This document shows positions 17,820 through 26,118 of a stretch of DNA of 64,000 nt, piece after piece (the stretch's first letter is position 1; each line of letters starts with the position of its first letter). This DNA is from Paenibacillus silagei (GTDB lineage Bacteria; Bacillota; Bacilli; Paenibacillales; Paenibacillaceae), in NCBI RefSeq assembly GCF_017874735.1, contig NZ_JAGGLV010000024.1, forward strand, positions 1 to 64,000, given 5' to 3'. The position numbers were made by a program, and so were the translations under genes. Under the pieces are notes generated by a model that was not told where the DNA came from, did not search any database, and saw nothing but the letters and a program-made list of their open reading frames with translations.

Positions 17820-18381
17820 AGCGCTGATTGAGGCGGTCTCCGGCCAGATGCCGGACAAACGCTGGAAGCATACACTCGGTGTGATGGAGTCTGCTGTGAA
17901 GCTGGCGCAGCGGTATGGCGCTGACCCGCAGCGGGCCGAGACCGCCGCCATCCTGCATGATGTGGCCAAATATTGGCCGGTGGAACGGATGCGGGAGATC
18001 ATTGAACAGAACGGATTATCCGCTGAGCTTTTGAAATATGACAAGCAGCTATGGCATGCTGAGGTTGGTGCTTATACCGCCGAGCATGATTATGGCATTA
18101 CGGATTCTGAGGTACTGGACGCAATCCGTTATCATACCTCGGGACGGGAGAACATGGGCCTGCTGGAGCGGATCGTCTGTCTGGCTGATTATATTGAGCC
18201 TGGACGGGACTTCCCCGGTGTGGACGAGATCCGCAGGCTGGCGAAGGTCAGCCTGGAGGAAGGGCTGATTGCCGGACTGGATTCCACTATACGGGTGCTG
18301 CTGGAGAAGCGCCGGATCGTATTTCCGCTTACGGTGCTGGCGCGCAACGATTTAGTAAGAACATTGGAGGATAAACTATGA
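17803..18381 (+). CDS. yqeK: HD-domain hydrolase YqeK, symmetrical Ap4A hydrolase
   Basis: 192 residues from the ATG at 17803, which has AAAGGAG upstream and overlaps the end of nadD. The frame stays open further upstream only as an alternative reading of nadD. The HD signature is AAILHDVAK with RWKHTLG before it. The family has been shown to cleave Ap4A to two ADP. The stop overlaps the rsfS start (ATGA). Confidence 0.94.
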   Translation: MEYSREALIEAVSGQMPDKRWKHTLGVMESAVKLAQRYGADPQRAETAAILHDVAKYWPVERMREIIEQNGLSAELLKYDKQLWHAEVGAYTAEHDYGITDSEVLDAIRYHTSGRENMGLLERIVCLADYIEPGRDFPGVDEIRRLAKVSLEEGLIAGLDSTIRVLLEKRRIVFPLTVLARNDLVRTLEDKL

Positions 18382-18725
18382 GTGTACAATCAAACAAGCT
18401 GTTTGAACTGGCGCTACACGCCGTTCAGGATAAAAAAGCAATGAATGTGGTGGCCCTCGATCTGCGCAGTGTGTCGCCGATCAGCGATTATTTCATCATC
18501 TGCCACGGTAATTCCGATACCCAGGTTCAGGCGATTGCCACTGAGGTGCGCAAGGTTGTTCATGAAGCTGGCGGAATGATCAAAGGCATTGAGGGGATGG
18601 ATGCCGCACGCTGGGTACTGATGGACCTTGGCGATGTAATCGTCCATGTCTTCCACCGCGATGAGCGTGAATATTACAATATTGAGCGTCTGTGGTCGGA
18701 TGCCAAGGTCGTGGAGACGGTATGA
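18378..18725 (+). CDS. rsfS: ribosome silencing factor RsfS
   Basis: 115 residues. It binds uL14 on the 50S subunit and blocks subunit joining when nutrients are scarce. The family core is visible in ISDYFIICHG and in W-x-x-x-DLGDVIVHVF with the EYYNIERLW end. It is coupled to yqeK and to the next gene by ATGA overlaps. Confidence 0.95.
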   Translation: MSVQSNKLFELALHAVQDKKAMNVVALDLRSVSPISDYFIICHGNSDTQVQAIATEVRKVVHEAGGMIKGIEGMDAARWVLMDLGDVIVHVFHRDEREYYNIERLWSDAKVVETV

Positions 18726-19645
18726 GTCTGATTGCAGGAACTACGGTTACGCTTGAAGTGATGCGGGAGGTATCCCCTTACGGGTACTTCCTGAGCGCAG
18801 GCGACCAGGATATCATGCTTCATTACACCGAGCTTGTGGGCAGCAAGCCGAAGATCGGCGACAAGGTGGAGGTCTTCCTCTTCTTCGATACCGAGGACCG
18901 TCCTGCGGCTACGATGAAGAAGCCATATCTGACGCTTGGCGAGATGGCGCTGCTTGAAGTGGCGGATATCCATCCCCGGCTGGGCTGCTTCCTGGAGATG
19001 GGGCTTGGACGGCAGCTGCTGCTGCCGCTCAGCGAACTTCCCGAGCTGGTGGAGCTGCGTCCGCAGATTGGGGACAAGGTCTTCGCAATTATGGAGCATG
19101 ACAAGCAGGGACGTCTCCGTGCCAAGCTGGCCGGAGAGCAGGAGCTTGCGCCGCTGGCCTTGCCTGCACCGGAATCGTGGCAGGGGCAGACGGTCACTGC
19201 CCGGGTATACAAGCCGCTGCAGATGGGCACCTTCGTGCTTATAGATGCCGGTGTGCTCGGCTTCGGCATCATCGGTATGGTCCACTCCTCTGAACGCGTT
19301 CGCTTGCTGCGTCTGGGTGAAGTGATTGAAGCGCGCGTGGCCCATATCCGTGAGGATGGCCGCGTCAACCTCAGCATGGGCCACCGCAAGGAAGTGGGCC
19401 GTGATGTGGATTCGGCGGCTCTGCTGGATTTTCTGGCTTCCCGCCCAGGCGGCGGAATGCCATATTCGGATGCTACGCCTCCCGATATTATCAAGCAGCG
19501 CTTCGGCATCAGTAAATCAGCGTTCAAGCGCGCGCTTGGCAAGCTGATGAAGGAAGGGCTGGTTGTCCAGAAGGAGAACTGGACCTATCTGGCTGCCCGC
19601 GAAGAGGAGCAGGCCGGACCGGACAGCGATTCTGACAATCAATAG
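18722..19645 (+). CDS. cvfB: CvfB-like S1 RNA-binding protein (YitL family)
   Basis: 307 residues from the ATG at 18722, which overlaps the rsfS stop. Several S1-like beta-barrel segments occupy about 1-215 (for example VHSSERVRLLRLGEVIEARV), and a winged-helix domain (about 225-295, FGISKSAFKRALGKLMKEGLV) follows, the architecture of Staphylococcus CvfB and Bacillus YitL. CvfB binds RNA and affects virulence-gene expression in Staphylococcus; the role here is unknown. In Bacillus subtilis yqeM follows rsfS directly, so its position inside this cluster is a local variation. Confidence 0.9.
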   Translation: MSLIAGTTVTLEVMREVSPYGYFLSAGDQDIMLHYTELVGSKPKIGDKVEVFLFFDTEDRPAATMKKPYLTLGEMALLEVADIHPRLGCFLEMGLGRQLLLPLSELPELVELRPQIGDKVFAIMEHDKQGRLRAKLAGEQELAPLALPAPESWQGQTVTARVYKPLQMGTFVLIDAGVLGFGIIGMVHSSERVRLLRLGEVIEARVAHIREDGRVNLSMGHRKEVGRDVDSAALLDFLASRPGGGMPYSDATPPDIIKQRFGISKSAFKRALGKLMKEGLVVQKENWTYLAAREEEQAGPDSDSDNQ

Positions 19646-19667
19646 TATAGAGAAAGCGGTGTACGCA

Positions 19668-20438
19668 GTGTCTTCCTATGGCAAATTTGCTTATGTATAC
19701 GATGCGCTTATGGCGGATATGCCGTATCCGGATTGGCTGGCCTTTGCCGAGACCGCATGGGGCAAATACGGCAAGCCGCGCACGGTAGCCGAACTCGGCT
19801 GTGGAACCGGCAGCCTGACGATTCCTCTAGCCGGGGCAGGGTATCACATGACGGGGATTGATCTTTCATCGGACATGCTGTCCGTTGCCCAGCGTAAGCT
19901 GGAGCAGCAGCCGCAGGGACGGCGCTTTTTGCGGGAGGGCAGTGTGCAGTGGGTTCAGCAGAACATGAAGGAATGGGAGCTGCCGGAGCCGGTAGACGCC
20001 GTCATCTCCTTCTGCGACTGCCTGAATTATGTGCTGGAGGAGCAGGACATCCGGTCTGTGTTCTCCAGTACATATGACGGACTGAAGCCAGGCGGGACCT
20101 TCCTGTTCGATGTGCATCATCCGAACACGCTGATCCGCTATGAGGAAGAGCAGCCTTTCGTGCTGGATGAGCTGGATGTATCCTACATCTGGACCTGTGA
20201 GCTGGATGTGCCGCGCCGGGAGATTGAGCATCACCTGTCCATCTTCGCCCGCGAGGAGGGCCGTTCAGACACGTACCGGCGCTTCGAAGAGACTCATACC
20301 CAGCGTGCCTATGACCCGGAGTGGATGAAGCAGGAGCTGCTTGCCGCCGGATTCAACGAGGTGTCGGTGTATGCGGACTTCGAGTGGGTGGCCGCGGATG
20401 ATTCGGCGCAGCGGCTGTTCTATGTGGCTGTGAAATGA
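19668..20438 (+). CDS. yqeM: class I SAM-dependent methyltransferase YqeM
   Basis: 256 residues with a GTG start at 19668 (an alternative GTG at 19659 is possible). The SAM-binding motif I is ELGCGTGSLTIPLA, and a post-I acidic GIDLSSDML follows. The N-terminal FAYVYDALMADMPYPDW is typical of YqeM. The methyl acceptor is not known. It is the last gene of the cluster; a terminator lies at 20659-20692. Confidence 0.92.
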   Translation: MSSYGKFAYVYDALMADMPYPDWLAFAETAWGKYGKPRTVAELGCGTGSLTIPLAGAGYHMTGIDLSSDMLSVAQRKLEQQPQGRRFLREGSVQWVQQNMKEWELPEPVDAVISFCDCLNYVLEEQDIRSVFSSTYDGLKPGGTFLFDVHHPNTLIRYEEEQPFVLDELDVSYIWTCELDVPRREIEHHLSIFAREEGRSDTYRRFEETHTQRAYDPEWMKQELLAAGFNEVSVYADFEWVAADDSAQRLFYVAVK

Positions 20439-20474
20439 AGCTAGAAAAGAAAACTTGAAGCGTAATCGTCACTG

Positions 20475-20601
20475 CGGAGAACATTTGGACTTACGGCCGC
20501 TGTTGTCTGCAGATTTCTTGATTATATACCGCTGTTCGCGGTAGAAATCCGCAGACAAAGGCGGACGCTACCGCTCCTACAGTTCCAAATTTCCCTCCGT
20601 T
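20475..20601. repeat. long imperfect palindrome
   Basis: The left arm (GGAGAACATTTGGAC...GTCTGCAGATTTCTT) is the approximate reverse complement of the right arm (AGAAATCCGCAGAC...TTCCAAATTTCCCTCC). The two are separated by a small inner hairpin around CCGCTGTTCGCGG. The whole 127-bp unit could fold as one cruciform. It has no coding capacity and looks like a dispersed palindromic element of the MITE or REP kind. Confidence 0.65.
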
Positions 20602-20658
20602 CCTTTTTGCTTCTTGTTGAATTCTTTAGAGCTTCATATATGGTTGAGGTTGTATTGG

Positions 20659-20692
20659 AGGTCCTTACCTGAATTAGGTAAGGGCCTTCTTT
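20659..20692 (+). terminator. terminator after the yqeG-yqeM cluster
   Basis: AGGTCCTTACCT pairs with AGGTAAGGGCCT around the loop GAAT, with a short T-rich tail (TCTTTGAT). It is the first strong hairpin after yqeM. Confidence 0.75.
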
Positions 20693-20701
20693 GATCTTGA
20701 T

Positions 20702-20905
20702 ATGGACCCAATGTATGTGGAAAACAGCATACAATCAGCACAACTGAGGTGTATGGACCAAATGTATGTCAAAAACAGCATACATTCGGCGCGACTGAGG
20801 TACATGGACCAAATGTATGTGGAAAACAGCATACAATCGGCGCAACTGAGGTACATGGACCAAATGTATGTGAAAAACAGCATACATTCGGCGCTGCTGA
20901 GGTAC
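20702..20905. repeat. 51-bp tandem repeat array (family B), four units
   Basis: Units start at 20702, 20753, 20804 and 20855. Units 1 and 3 resemble each other (TGGAAAACAGCATACAATC), and so do units 2 and 4 (AAAAACAGCATACATTC), which gives a 102-bp higher-order period. In units 2 and 4 AATGTATG and CATACATT form a perfect 8-bp hairpin; in units 1 and 3 the stem has one mismatch. Because 51 is a multiple of three, several frames stay open on both strands, but none has a ribosome binding site or plausible protein features. Confidence 0.9.
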
Positions 20906-20956
20906 ATAGATGCAGGCGCGAGGTGTGTAGCCGTTCCTGCTTGCATGACATAGCAA

Positions 20957-20987
20957 ACCGGACCCTATCCGAAGGATACGGTCCGGT
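20957..20987 (-). terminator. hairpin after the small membrane-protein gene
   Basis: ACCGGACCcTATCC (20957-20970) pairs with GGATAcGGTCCGGT (20974-20987), a 14-bp stem with one C-C mismatch and a 3-base loop. On the minus strand it ends in a short T-run, in the right place to terminate the 52-codon gene. Confidence 0.6.
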
Positions 20988-21003
20988 CATCTTTCAAGCA
21001 GGC

Positions 21004-21162
21004 TTACCGGTGTTCGAACAAATCGATGGTGCCGAGTACAATATGCGCCAGACCAAATCCAAGAATGCCGGTTGCCGCGATCTTATATCTGCTCCCCAGA
21101 AAAGCTGCACTCGAAGCAGTAACTACGGTCCCCAGTACGGCGGGTATCATCCCTTCACGCAT
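21004..21162 (-). CDS. small hydrophobic membrane protein, hypothetical
   Basis: 52 residues, beginning MREGMIPAVLGTVVTASSA and ending LGTIDLFEHR. Two short hydrophobic stretches (about 6-22 and 29-45) are separated by the basic SRYKI, so a small two-helix membrane protein is likely. GAGGGAG lies 7-13 bases before the ATG, and a strong hairpin follows 17 bp after the stop. The frame, start signal and terminator together argue for a real gene. The family is not recognised and no function can be assigned. Confidence 0.6.
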   Translation of the reverse strand: MREGMIPAVLGTVVTASSAAFLGSRYKIAATGILGFGLAHIVLGTIDLFEHR

Positions 21163-21280
21163 TCGAAACACTCCCTCACGGTAGTTTGAAAGACATTCGT
21201 TAGTGTGGGTTACGGAGGGAACAATTATACTTAGAGTTTATGCCAGCGGCGGCAGGGAGGCGGCTATCTGTCATAAACAG

Positions 21281-22243
21281 TCAATCAGCCACTCCTGCGG
21301 TGGTCGCCGGCCGGCCGGCCGGATCTTCGACCTCATGCACATTATAGAGCACACGCGCCAGCAGATCCTGGCTGTAATTGCCGAAGTGCTTGCCGTAAAT
21401 GGTCAAGCCGCGTTTGTTAACCGGCTTGTCGGTGACGGCAATGCGGAAGGTCAGCTCGCTTTTGTAATCCAGCTTGATGTCGTCAAGGGTAATGTCTGAG
21501 ATGCGGCAGCCGTCAATGAAGCTGCCCTCCTGGTTAATGCGGATCAGCTTCAGCATGCCATACTGGTTAAGGTGGGGTGGCCACCAGTCCGGGTTGAAGG
21601 TGCCGCGTGCATCGCCGAAGTCCCCGGGGCTGGTCCAGAAGCCGATTTCAATTCCGTTCACATAGAAGTACAGATCCGAGGGGTAATTGTCGCTGAACCC
21701 GGGAGCCTCGGAGCCGATCTCCATGGAGAACTGGATTTCCCGGAAGGTCTGGTTGGCTTTGAGATAGTTAGGGATGCGGTACTCCAGGAAGCCTTCGGCC
21801 ATCCAGATAATCTCGGAATCGATCCGCTGGGGATCGGCGAAGTAACGCGGCTCGTCGAAGTCCCCGATGATGCTGTCCTTGGTGGCCAGACCGCAGGTTG
21901 GAACGGCCTGATAATTACTGTAATGGCCCACCTGAATCTCGACCTCGTACAGATTATCGACATCCTTGCTGCGCAGATCCACCATCAGCTTATCTTTATT
22001 CAGGTAGCAGACCTTTTGAATTCCGTGCTTGCCTACGGCCGTATTAATCTCAATTAAGCCGCTCTCCTCCAGCTTCTTGATATGCATTGTGATGGCCCCG
22101 TTGCTGAGATTCAGCTTCTTGGCAATTTCGTTGAGATTCAGGGCCTGATTGGTCGCCAGCAGCTCAAGAATCTGGATGCGGATTTCCGAGCTGAGCGCCT
22201 TGAAGATATCAATCCCGCTCATCAGATCTTTAATATAAATCAT
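21281..22243 (-). CDS. ArsR-type winged-helix regulator with a large C-terminal domain
   Basis: 320 residues from the ATG that reads MIYIKDLMSG, which has AGAAGG upstream; an ATG ten codons earlier has no ribosome binding site. The N-terminal 75 residues are an ArsR-like winged helix (FKALSSEIRIQILELLATNQALNLNEIAKKL in outline), with LSNGAITMHIKKLEESGLI as the recognition helix region. The remaining 240 residues are a beta-rich domain of unknown role, rich in aromatic residues, that might sense a sugar. It is divergent from the arabinoside importer operon and probably controls it. Confidence 0.82.
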   Translation of the reverse strand: MIYIKDLMSGIDIFKALSSEIRIQILELLATNQALNLNEIAKKLNLSNGAITMHIKKLEESGLIEINTAVGKHGIQKVCYLNKDKLMVDLRSKDVDNLYEVEIQVGHYSNYQAVPTCGLATKDSIIGDFDEPRYFADPQRIDSEIIWMAEGFLEYRIPNYLKANQTFREIQFSMEIGSEAPGFSDNYPSDLYFYVNGIEIGFWTSPGDFGDARGTFNPDWWPPHLNQYGMLKLIRINQEGSFIDGCRISDITLDDIKLDYKSELTFRIAVTDKPVNKRGLTIYGKHFGNYSQDLLARVLYNVHEVEDPAGRPATTAGVAD

Positions 22244-22391
22244 ATTTAGAATACCTTCTTCCACTGAGGTCATGAGAATCGAAACTATTTTATAAAATTA
22301 TAAACTAACCCACCCTAAAAGGAAAGTATTCTGCCTTTATTTGTAGAAAACGATTAAATTTAAGTTAAAAGCAAAAGTTTAAGGCTGTTTG

Positions 22392-22503
22392 TTTTAAATA
22401 AATATGAATAGTTAATGCGCGGTTAAGTCAATATTAAATGATTTTTTTCAGTAAAAAGACAATAAACAACGTTTAGTTTGAATTTATTTAAAAAGATTTA
22501 TAC
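22392..22503. promoter_or_regulatory. distant inverted repeat in the divergent AT-rich intergenic region
   Basis: The region 22244-22704 is very AT-rich and holds no gene. TTTTAAATAAAT at 22392-22403 and its exact reverse complement at 22492-22503 flank 88 bp, and the right half lies just before the -35 box at 22511. This could be a pair of operator half-sites, but the low complexity makes chance similarity possible. Confidence 0.3.
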
Positions 22504-22510
22504 TTTTATA

Positions 22511-22539
22511 TTTACACTCCGCTTTATATATGCTATTTT
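22511..22539 (+). promoter_or_regulatory. sigma-A promoter of the arabinoside importer operon
   Basis: TTTACA at 22511-22516 and TATTTT at 22534-22539 with a 17-bp spacer. It is followed at once by a cre site and about 165 bp later by the binding-protein gene. Confidence 0.55.
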
Positions 22540-22543
22540 ATAC

Positions 22544-22559
22544 CTGTAAGCGAATACAT
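22544..22559 (+). promoter_or_regulatory. cre (CcpA) site over the transcription start
   Basis: CTGTAAGCGAATACAT matches 15 of 16 positions of WTGNNARCGNWWWCAW. Five bases after the -10 box, it would block initiation when CcpA is active. The identical core TGTAAGCGAATACA occurs at 57534-57547. Confidence 0.65.
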
Positions 22560-22704
22560 TCAATTGTTTCTCAATTATTTGATTAAAGTGTGAAATATAG
22601 TACATCATGCGGTAGCTTGAACTAACAGAGCCGGTGAGGTTCCCTAGTTCTTCTATATAGATTGTATCAATCGAATTGCTCAGCAAATCCTAGGAGGGGT
22701 TACA

Positions 22705-24102
22705 GTGTTAAAGAAAAAGGGCTGGTTCACACTGCTGTCGTTAGTTCTGATGGTATCGGTTGTACTTACAGGCTGCGGCGGGAAGAACAATGCATCGTCC
22801 GGGGGCAATAGCGGAAGCGAAGCTACGGCGAATGCCGGGAGCAAGGATTCCAAGGAAACCAAGAATCTTACCTTTATGTTCCGCGGGGGAACCGATGAGC
22901 AGAAGGCTTATGAGGGTGTAGTGAAAAAATATGAAGCCGATCATCCGAACGTCAAGGTTAAGATCGTTGTGACTGCGGCAGATCAATATGCGACTAAGCT
23001 GAAGGCCTCTATTACCGGGAACAGCGTTCCGGACGTTTTCTATTTTGAATCCGGTGACCTGAAGGCGTATGTGAACAGCGGCGTGCTGCTGGACCTGACC
23101 AGCTATGTGGAGAAGAACCCTAACATTGATTTGAATAACATCTGGAAATATGGCGTGGATCTGTACCGTTACGACGGCACCATGGCAGGGCAAGGCAATC
23201 TGTACGGGATGCCCAAGGACGTAGGCCCTTTTGCACTCGGCTATAACAAGACTATGTTCGAAGCTGCGGGTATCCCGCTGCCGGACAAAGACAAACCGTA
23301 CACCTGGGATGAATTCATCAAAGTCGCCCAGCAGCTGACGATTGATAAGGACGGGGACGGCAAGCTGGATCAATTCGGCGCAGGCTTCAACGTGCAGTGG
23401 GCCTTGCCTTCCTTCGTCTGGAGCAACGGGGCGGACTGGTTGGATGCTACCAAGACCAAGGTTACTATAGATGACCCGAAGTTTATCGAAGCCCTGCAAT
23501 TTTTCACTGACATGCAGCTTAAATACGGAATTACGCCATCCACAGAACAAGCTCAGACTCTGGATACCTACCAGCGCTGGATGAAAGGTGAAATGGCCTT
23601 CTTCCCTGTAGGTCCTTGGGATATGAGCACTTACGAGAAGCTTCCCTTCGATTATGACCTGATTCCATATCCTGCCGGCTCTACAGGCAAATCCGCCACA
23701 TGGACCGGCTCACTCGGTATCGGTGCTTCCGCCAAAACCAAGCATCCCGATGAAGCCGTGGATCTGATCAACTATCTGACGGCCTCCAAGGAGGGAATGG
23801 AAGCGCTGGTGAAGGCTAAGGTGCAAATTCCGAACCTGATGGATATGGCTAAGGAATGGGCTGCTGATACTACGACCAAACCGGCGAACAAGGAAGAATT
23901 CCTCCAGGTCGTGAATGAATATGGACGGGTTCTGCCTGGCCACTACACGTACAATGCTGAATGGTATAACCTGTTCTACACGGACATCCAGCCAGTGCTT
24001 GACGGCAAGGTTACCCCTGAGGAGTATGTGAAGACGGAACAGCCTAAGATGCAGAAGCTGCTGGATAAAGCGGTCGAGCAAGAGGCGAAATCCAAGAAAT
24101 AA
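22705..24102 (+). CDS. sugar ABC transporter substrate-binding lipoprotein
   Basis: 465 residues, GTG start with AGGAGGGG upstream. The signal peptide ends in a lipobox, VVLTGC with Cys24, so the protein is anchored to the outer face of the membrane. The mature part is a family 1 extracellular solute-binding protein. It is the first gene of an importer operon that ends in a GH43 arabinofuranosidase gene, so arabino-oligosaccharides are the likely cargo. Two hairpins separate it from the permease genes. Confidence 0.9.
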   Translation: MLKKKGWFTLLSLVLMVSVVLTGCGGKNNASSGGNSGSEATANAGSKDSKETKNLTFMFRGGTDEQKAYEGVVKKYEADHPNVKVKIVVTAADQYATKLKASITGNSVPDVFYFESGDLKAYVNSGVLLDLTSYVEKNPNIDLNNIWKYGVDLYRYDGTMAGQGNLYGMPKDVGPFALGYNKTMFEAAGIPLPDKDKPYTWDEFIKVAQQLTIDKDGDGKLDQFGAGFNVQWALPSFVWSNGADWLDATKTKVTIDDPKFIEALQFFTDMQLKYGITPSTEQAQTLDTYQRWMKGEMAFFPVGPWDMSTYEKLPFDYDLIPYPAGSTGKSATWTGSLGIGASAKTKHPDEAVDLINYLTASKEGMEALVKAKVQIPNLMDMAKEWAADTTTKPANKEEFLQVVNEYGRVLPGHYTYNAEWYNLFYTDIQPVLDGKVTPEEYVKTEQPKMQKLLDKAVEQEAKSKK

Positions 24103-24131
24103 GCGGTACGCATCGTTCTTATCCAGCATAC

Positions 24132-24175
24132 AAAGTGATGTCCGGTCTCCTGTAACAGCGGGCCGGCATCACTTT
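24132..24175 (+). terminator. attenuating hairpin between binding-protein and permease genes
   Basis: AAAGTGATG-t-CCGG pairs with CCGG-CATCACTTT around an 18-base loop, followed by TATTCT. It probably lets the binding-protein message accumulate above that of the permeases. Confidence 0.65.
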
Positions 24176-24207
24176 ATTCTGAGATGAACTTGTATATATT
24201 TTGAGGA

Positions 24208-24258
24208 CCCCGCAAAGTATCTGAATACTCATCGGAGCTGATGCATCACTTTGTGGGG
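24208..24258 (+). promoter_or_regulatory. second inverted repeat before the permease gene
   Basis: CCCCGCAAAGT (24208-24218) pairs with ACTTTGTGGGG (24248-24258) with one G-T pair. It lies 35 bp before the permease start and could shield or stabilise the mRNA end. Confidence 0.5.
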
Positions 24259-24293
24259 AAAGTTATAGACTATCCGAATTTGAGGTGATTCTA

Positions 24294-25184
24294 ATGAACA
24301 CTAAGCTGGGTCTGTACCGCAAGGAGAAAATCTACGGATTTCTGTTTATCCTGCCTCCGCTGCTGGGACTGCTGATTTTTACGTTGTATCCGATGATCTA
24401 TTCGATCTATGGCTCATTCACGGATTGGGATGGGCTCGGCCAGATGAACTTCATCGGCCTCGGCAACTTCAAGGATCTGTGGTCGGATGAGCTGTTCCAT
24501 AAGGCCTTATTCAATACTTTGTTTATGATGCTTGGCATTCCGATCGGCATTACGCTGGCGCTGCTGCTGGCGCTTGGGCTTAACCGGGGTGTGCCCGGGA
24601 CTACAGCGTTCCGGGTCATCTATTATGTTCCGGTCATTTCTTCTCTGGCCGCAGTATCGATCATGTGGAACTGGGCCTATAACGGTGATTATGGTCTCGT
24701 CAACCAGTTCCTTGATCTCTTCGGAATCAGCGGGCCGAACTGGATGGCGAATAAATATACGGTTAAGCCGGCGCTGATCATTATGGCGGTATGGAAGGGC
24801 CTCGGGTATACGATGCTGCTCTATCTGGCGGCGCTGCAGAGTGTCTCCAGATCTTATTATGAAGCGGCAGAGCTGGACGGAGCCAGCGGCTTCAAGTCCT
24901 TCTGGCATATCACCTGGCCGATGGTGCGCCCGGTAACCTTTTTCATCATCGTGACCAACATTATTGGAGGATCGCAAATTTTTACCGAGATGAACATTAT
25001 GACCCCTACAGGCGGGCCTGAATATGCTTCAGCCTCCGTGGTGTTCTACATTTGGCAAAAAGCCTTCGGCAACTTCCAGATGGGCTATGCCTCTGCTATG
25101 GCGGTATTCCTCGGCGTGTTCATATTTGTTGTGACTCTTATCCAATTCCGAATGAACGAGAAGCAATCGTTCGATGTCGATTAA
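24294..25184 (+). CDS. sugar ABC transporter permease (MalF type)
   Basis: 296 residues. Six transmembrane helices are apparent. The EAA loop that contacts the ATPase is YYEAAELDGASGFKSFWHITWPM in outline (DG-x(8)-W-x-IT-x-P). The ATG at 24294 has GAGGTGA at 5-bp spacing. No ATPase gene lies in the operon, so a shared MsmX-type ATPase elsewhere is expected. Confidence 0.92.
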   Translation: MNTKLGLYRKEKIYGFLFILPPLLGLLIFTLYPMIYSIYGSFTDWDGLGQMNFIGLGNFKDLWSDELFHKALFNTLFMMLGIPIGITLALLLALGLNRGVPGTTAFRVIYYVPVISSLAAVSIMWNWAYNGDYGLVNQFLDLFGISGPNWMANKYTVKPALIIMAVWKGLGYTMLLYLAALQSVSRSYYEAAELDGASGFKSFWHITWPMVRPVTFFIIVTNIIGGSQIFTEMNIMTPTGGPEYASASVVFYIWQKAFGNFQMGYASAMAVFLGVFIFVVTLIQFRMNEKQSFDVD

Positions 25185-25208
25185 CTGAAGAGGGAGGAGA
25201 CCATAAAT

Positions 25209-26045
25209 ATGACGAGCAGAAGAAGAGTTACGCATAGCATTATCTTTGTTCTACTTTTAATCGGCGCGGTGTTCATGATCGGCCCGTTGCTCTGGATGCT
25301 GTCCACCTCATTCAAGGATAAGCAGGATGTGTTCGCCCTGCCTCCGGTGTGGATTCCGCGGCCGTTCCATTTCGATAAATATAGTGAGATCTGGGAAGCG
25401 GGTCCGCTCCTGAGCGGGATCAAGAACAGCTTGATTATCGCCGTCACAGTAACGATCGTGGGTACGTTCACCTCCAGTCTTGCGGCGTTTTCGTTTGCTA
25501 AATTGCGGTTTCCTGGTAAAAATAAAATATTCCTGCTGATGCTGTCATCCCTGATGATTCCGTATCCGGCAGTCATGATTCCGCAGTTCTTCATGTTCTC
25601 GAAGCTGGGCTGGATTGATACGCTGCTGCCGCTGATCGTGCCGGGCTTGTTCGGCAATATCGTCATGATCTTCTTCCTGCGGCAGTATCTGAGCAGTGTG
25701 CCGAATGCCATTATCGAAGCGGCCAAAATCGACGGAAGCTCGTACTTCCGCCTGTACAGCTCGATTACCTTCCCGCTGATCAAGCCGGCGGTTGCAGCGC
25801 AGCTGATCCTGTGGTTCATGGGCATCTGGAACGACTACCTGTCTCCGATTATCTATCTGAATTCACCGGAGAAGCAGACCCTCCAGCTGGTTATCGCCAA
25901 CTTCAATGCGACCTATGCGATCCAGACGGACTATCCGCTGATTATGGCGGCTTCGATTATTGCCCTGCTGCCGATGCTGATTATCTTCCTTGTTTTCCAA
26001 AAGCAAATTATTGAATCTGTTGCCATCTCCGGAGTGAAGGGCTGA
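25209..26045 (+). CDS. sugar ABC transporter permease (MalG type)
   Basis: 278 residues, six predicted helices. The EAA loop reads IIEAAKIDGSSYFRLY and then SITFPLIKP, typical of MalG-like subunits. It has a strong GGGAGGAGA ribosome binding site and follows the first permease by 24 bp. Together they form the membrane channel of the arabinoside importer. Confidence 0.92.
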   Translation: MTSRRRVTHSIIFVLLLIGAVFMIGPLLWMLSTSFKDKQDVFALPPVWIPRPFHFDKYSEIWEAGPLLSGIKNSLIIAVTVTIVGTFTSSLAAFSFAKLRFPGKNKIFLLMLSSLMIPYPAVMIPQFFMFSKLGWIDTLLPLIVPGLFGNIVMIFFLRQYLSSVPNAIIEAAKIDGSSYFRLYSSITFPLIKPAVAAQLILWFMGIWNDYLSPIIYLNSPEKQTLQLVIANFNATYAIQTDYPLIMAASIIALLPMLIIFLVFQKQIIESVAISGVKG

Positions 26046-26118
26046 CCCTTCCTCCGGAATACCAAATTACCGGCTGAGCACCGCCAGCCACCAGTTCAAG
26101 ACCAAAGGAGAAACCATA

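Noticed and set aside
20702..20953. An 83-codon open frame across array B, with parallel open frames on the opposite strand.
   Set aside because: Several frames on both strands are open only because the unit length is a multiple of three; there is no start signal and the unit's clear feature is a DNA hairpin.
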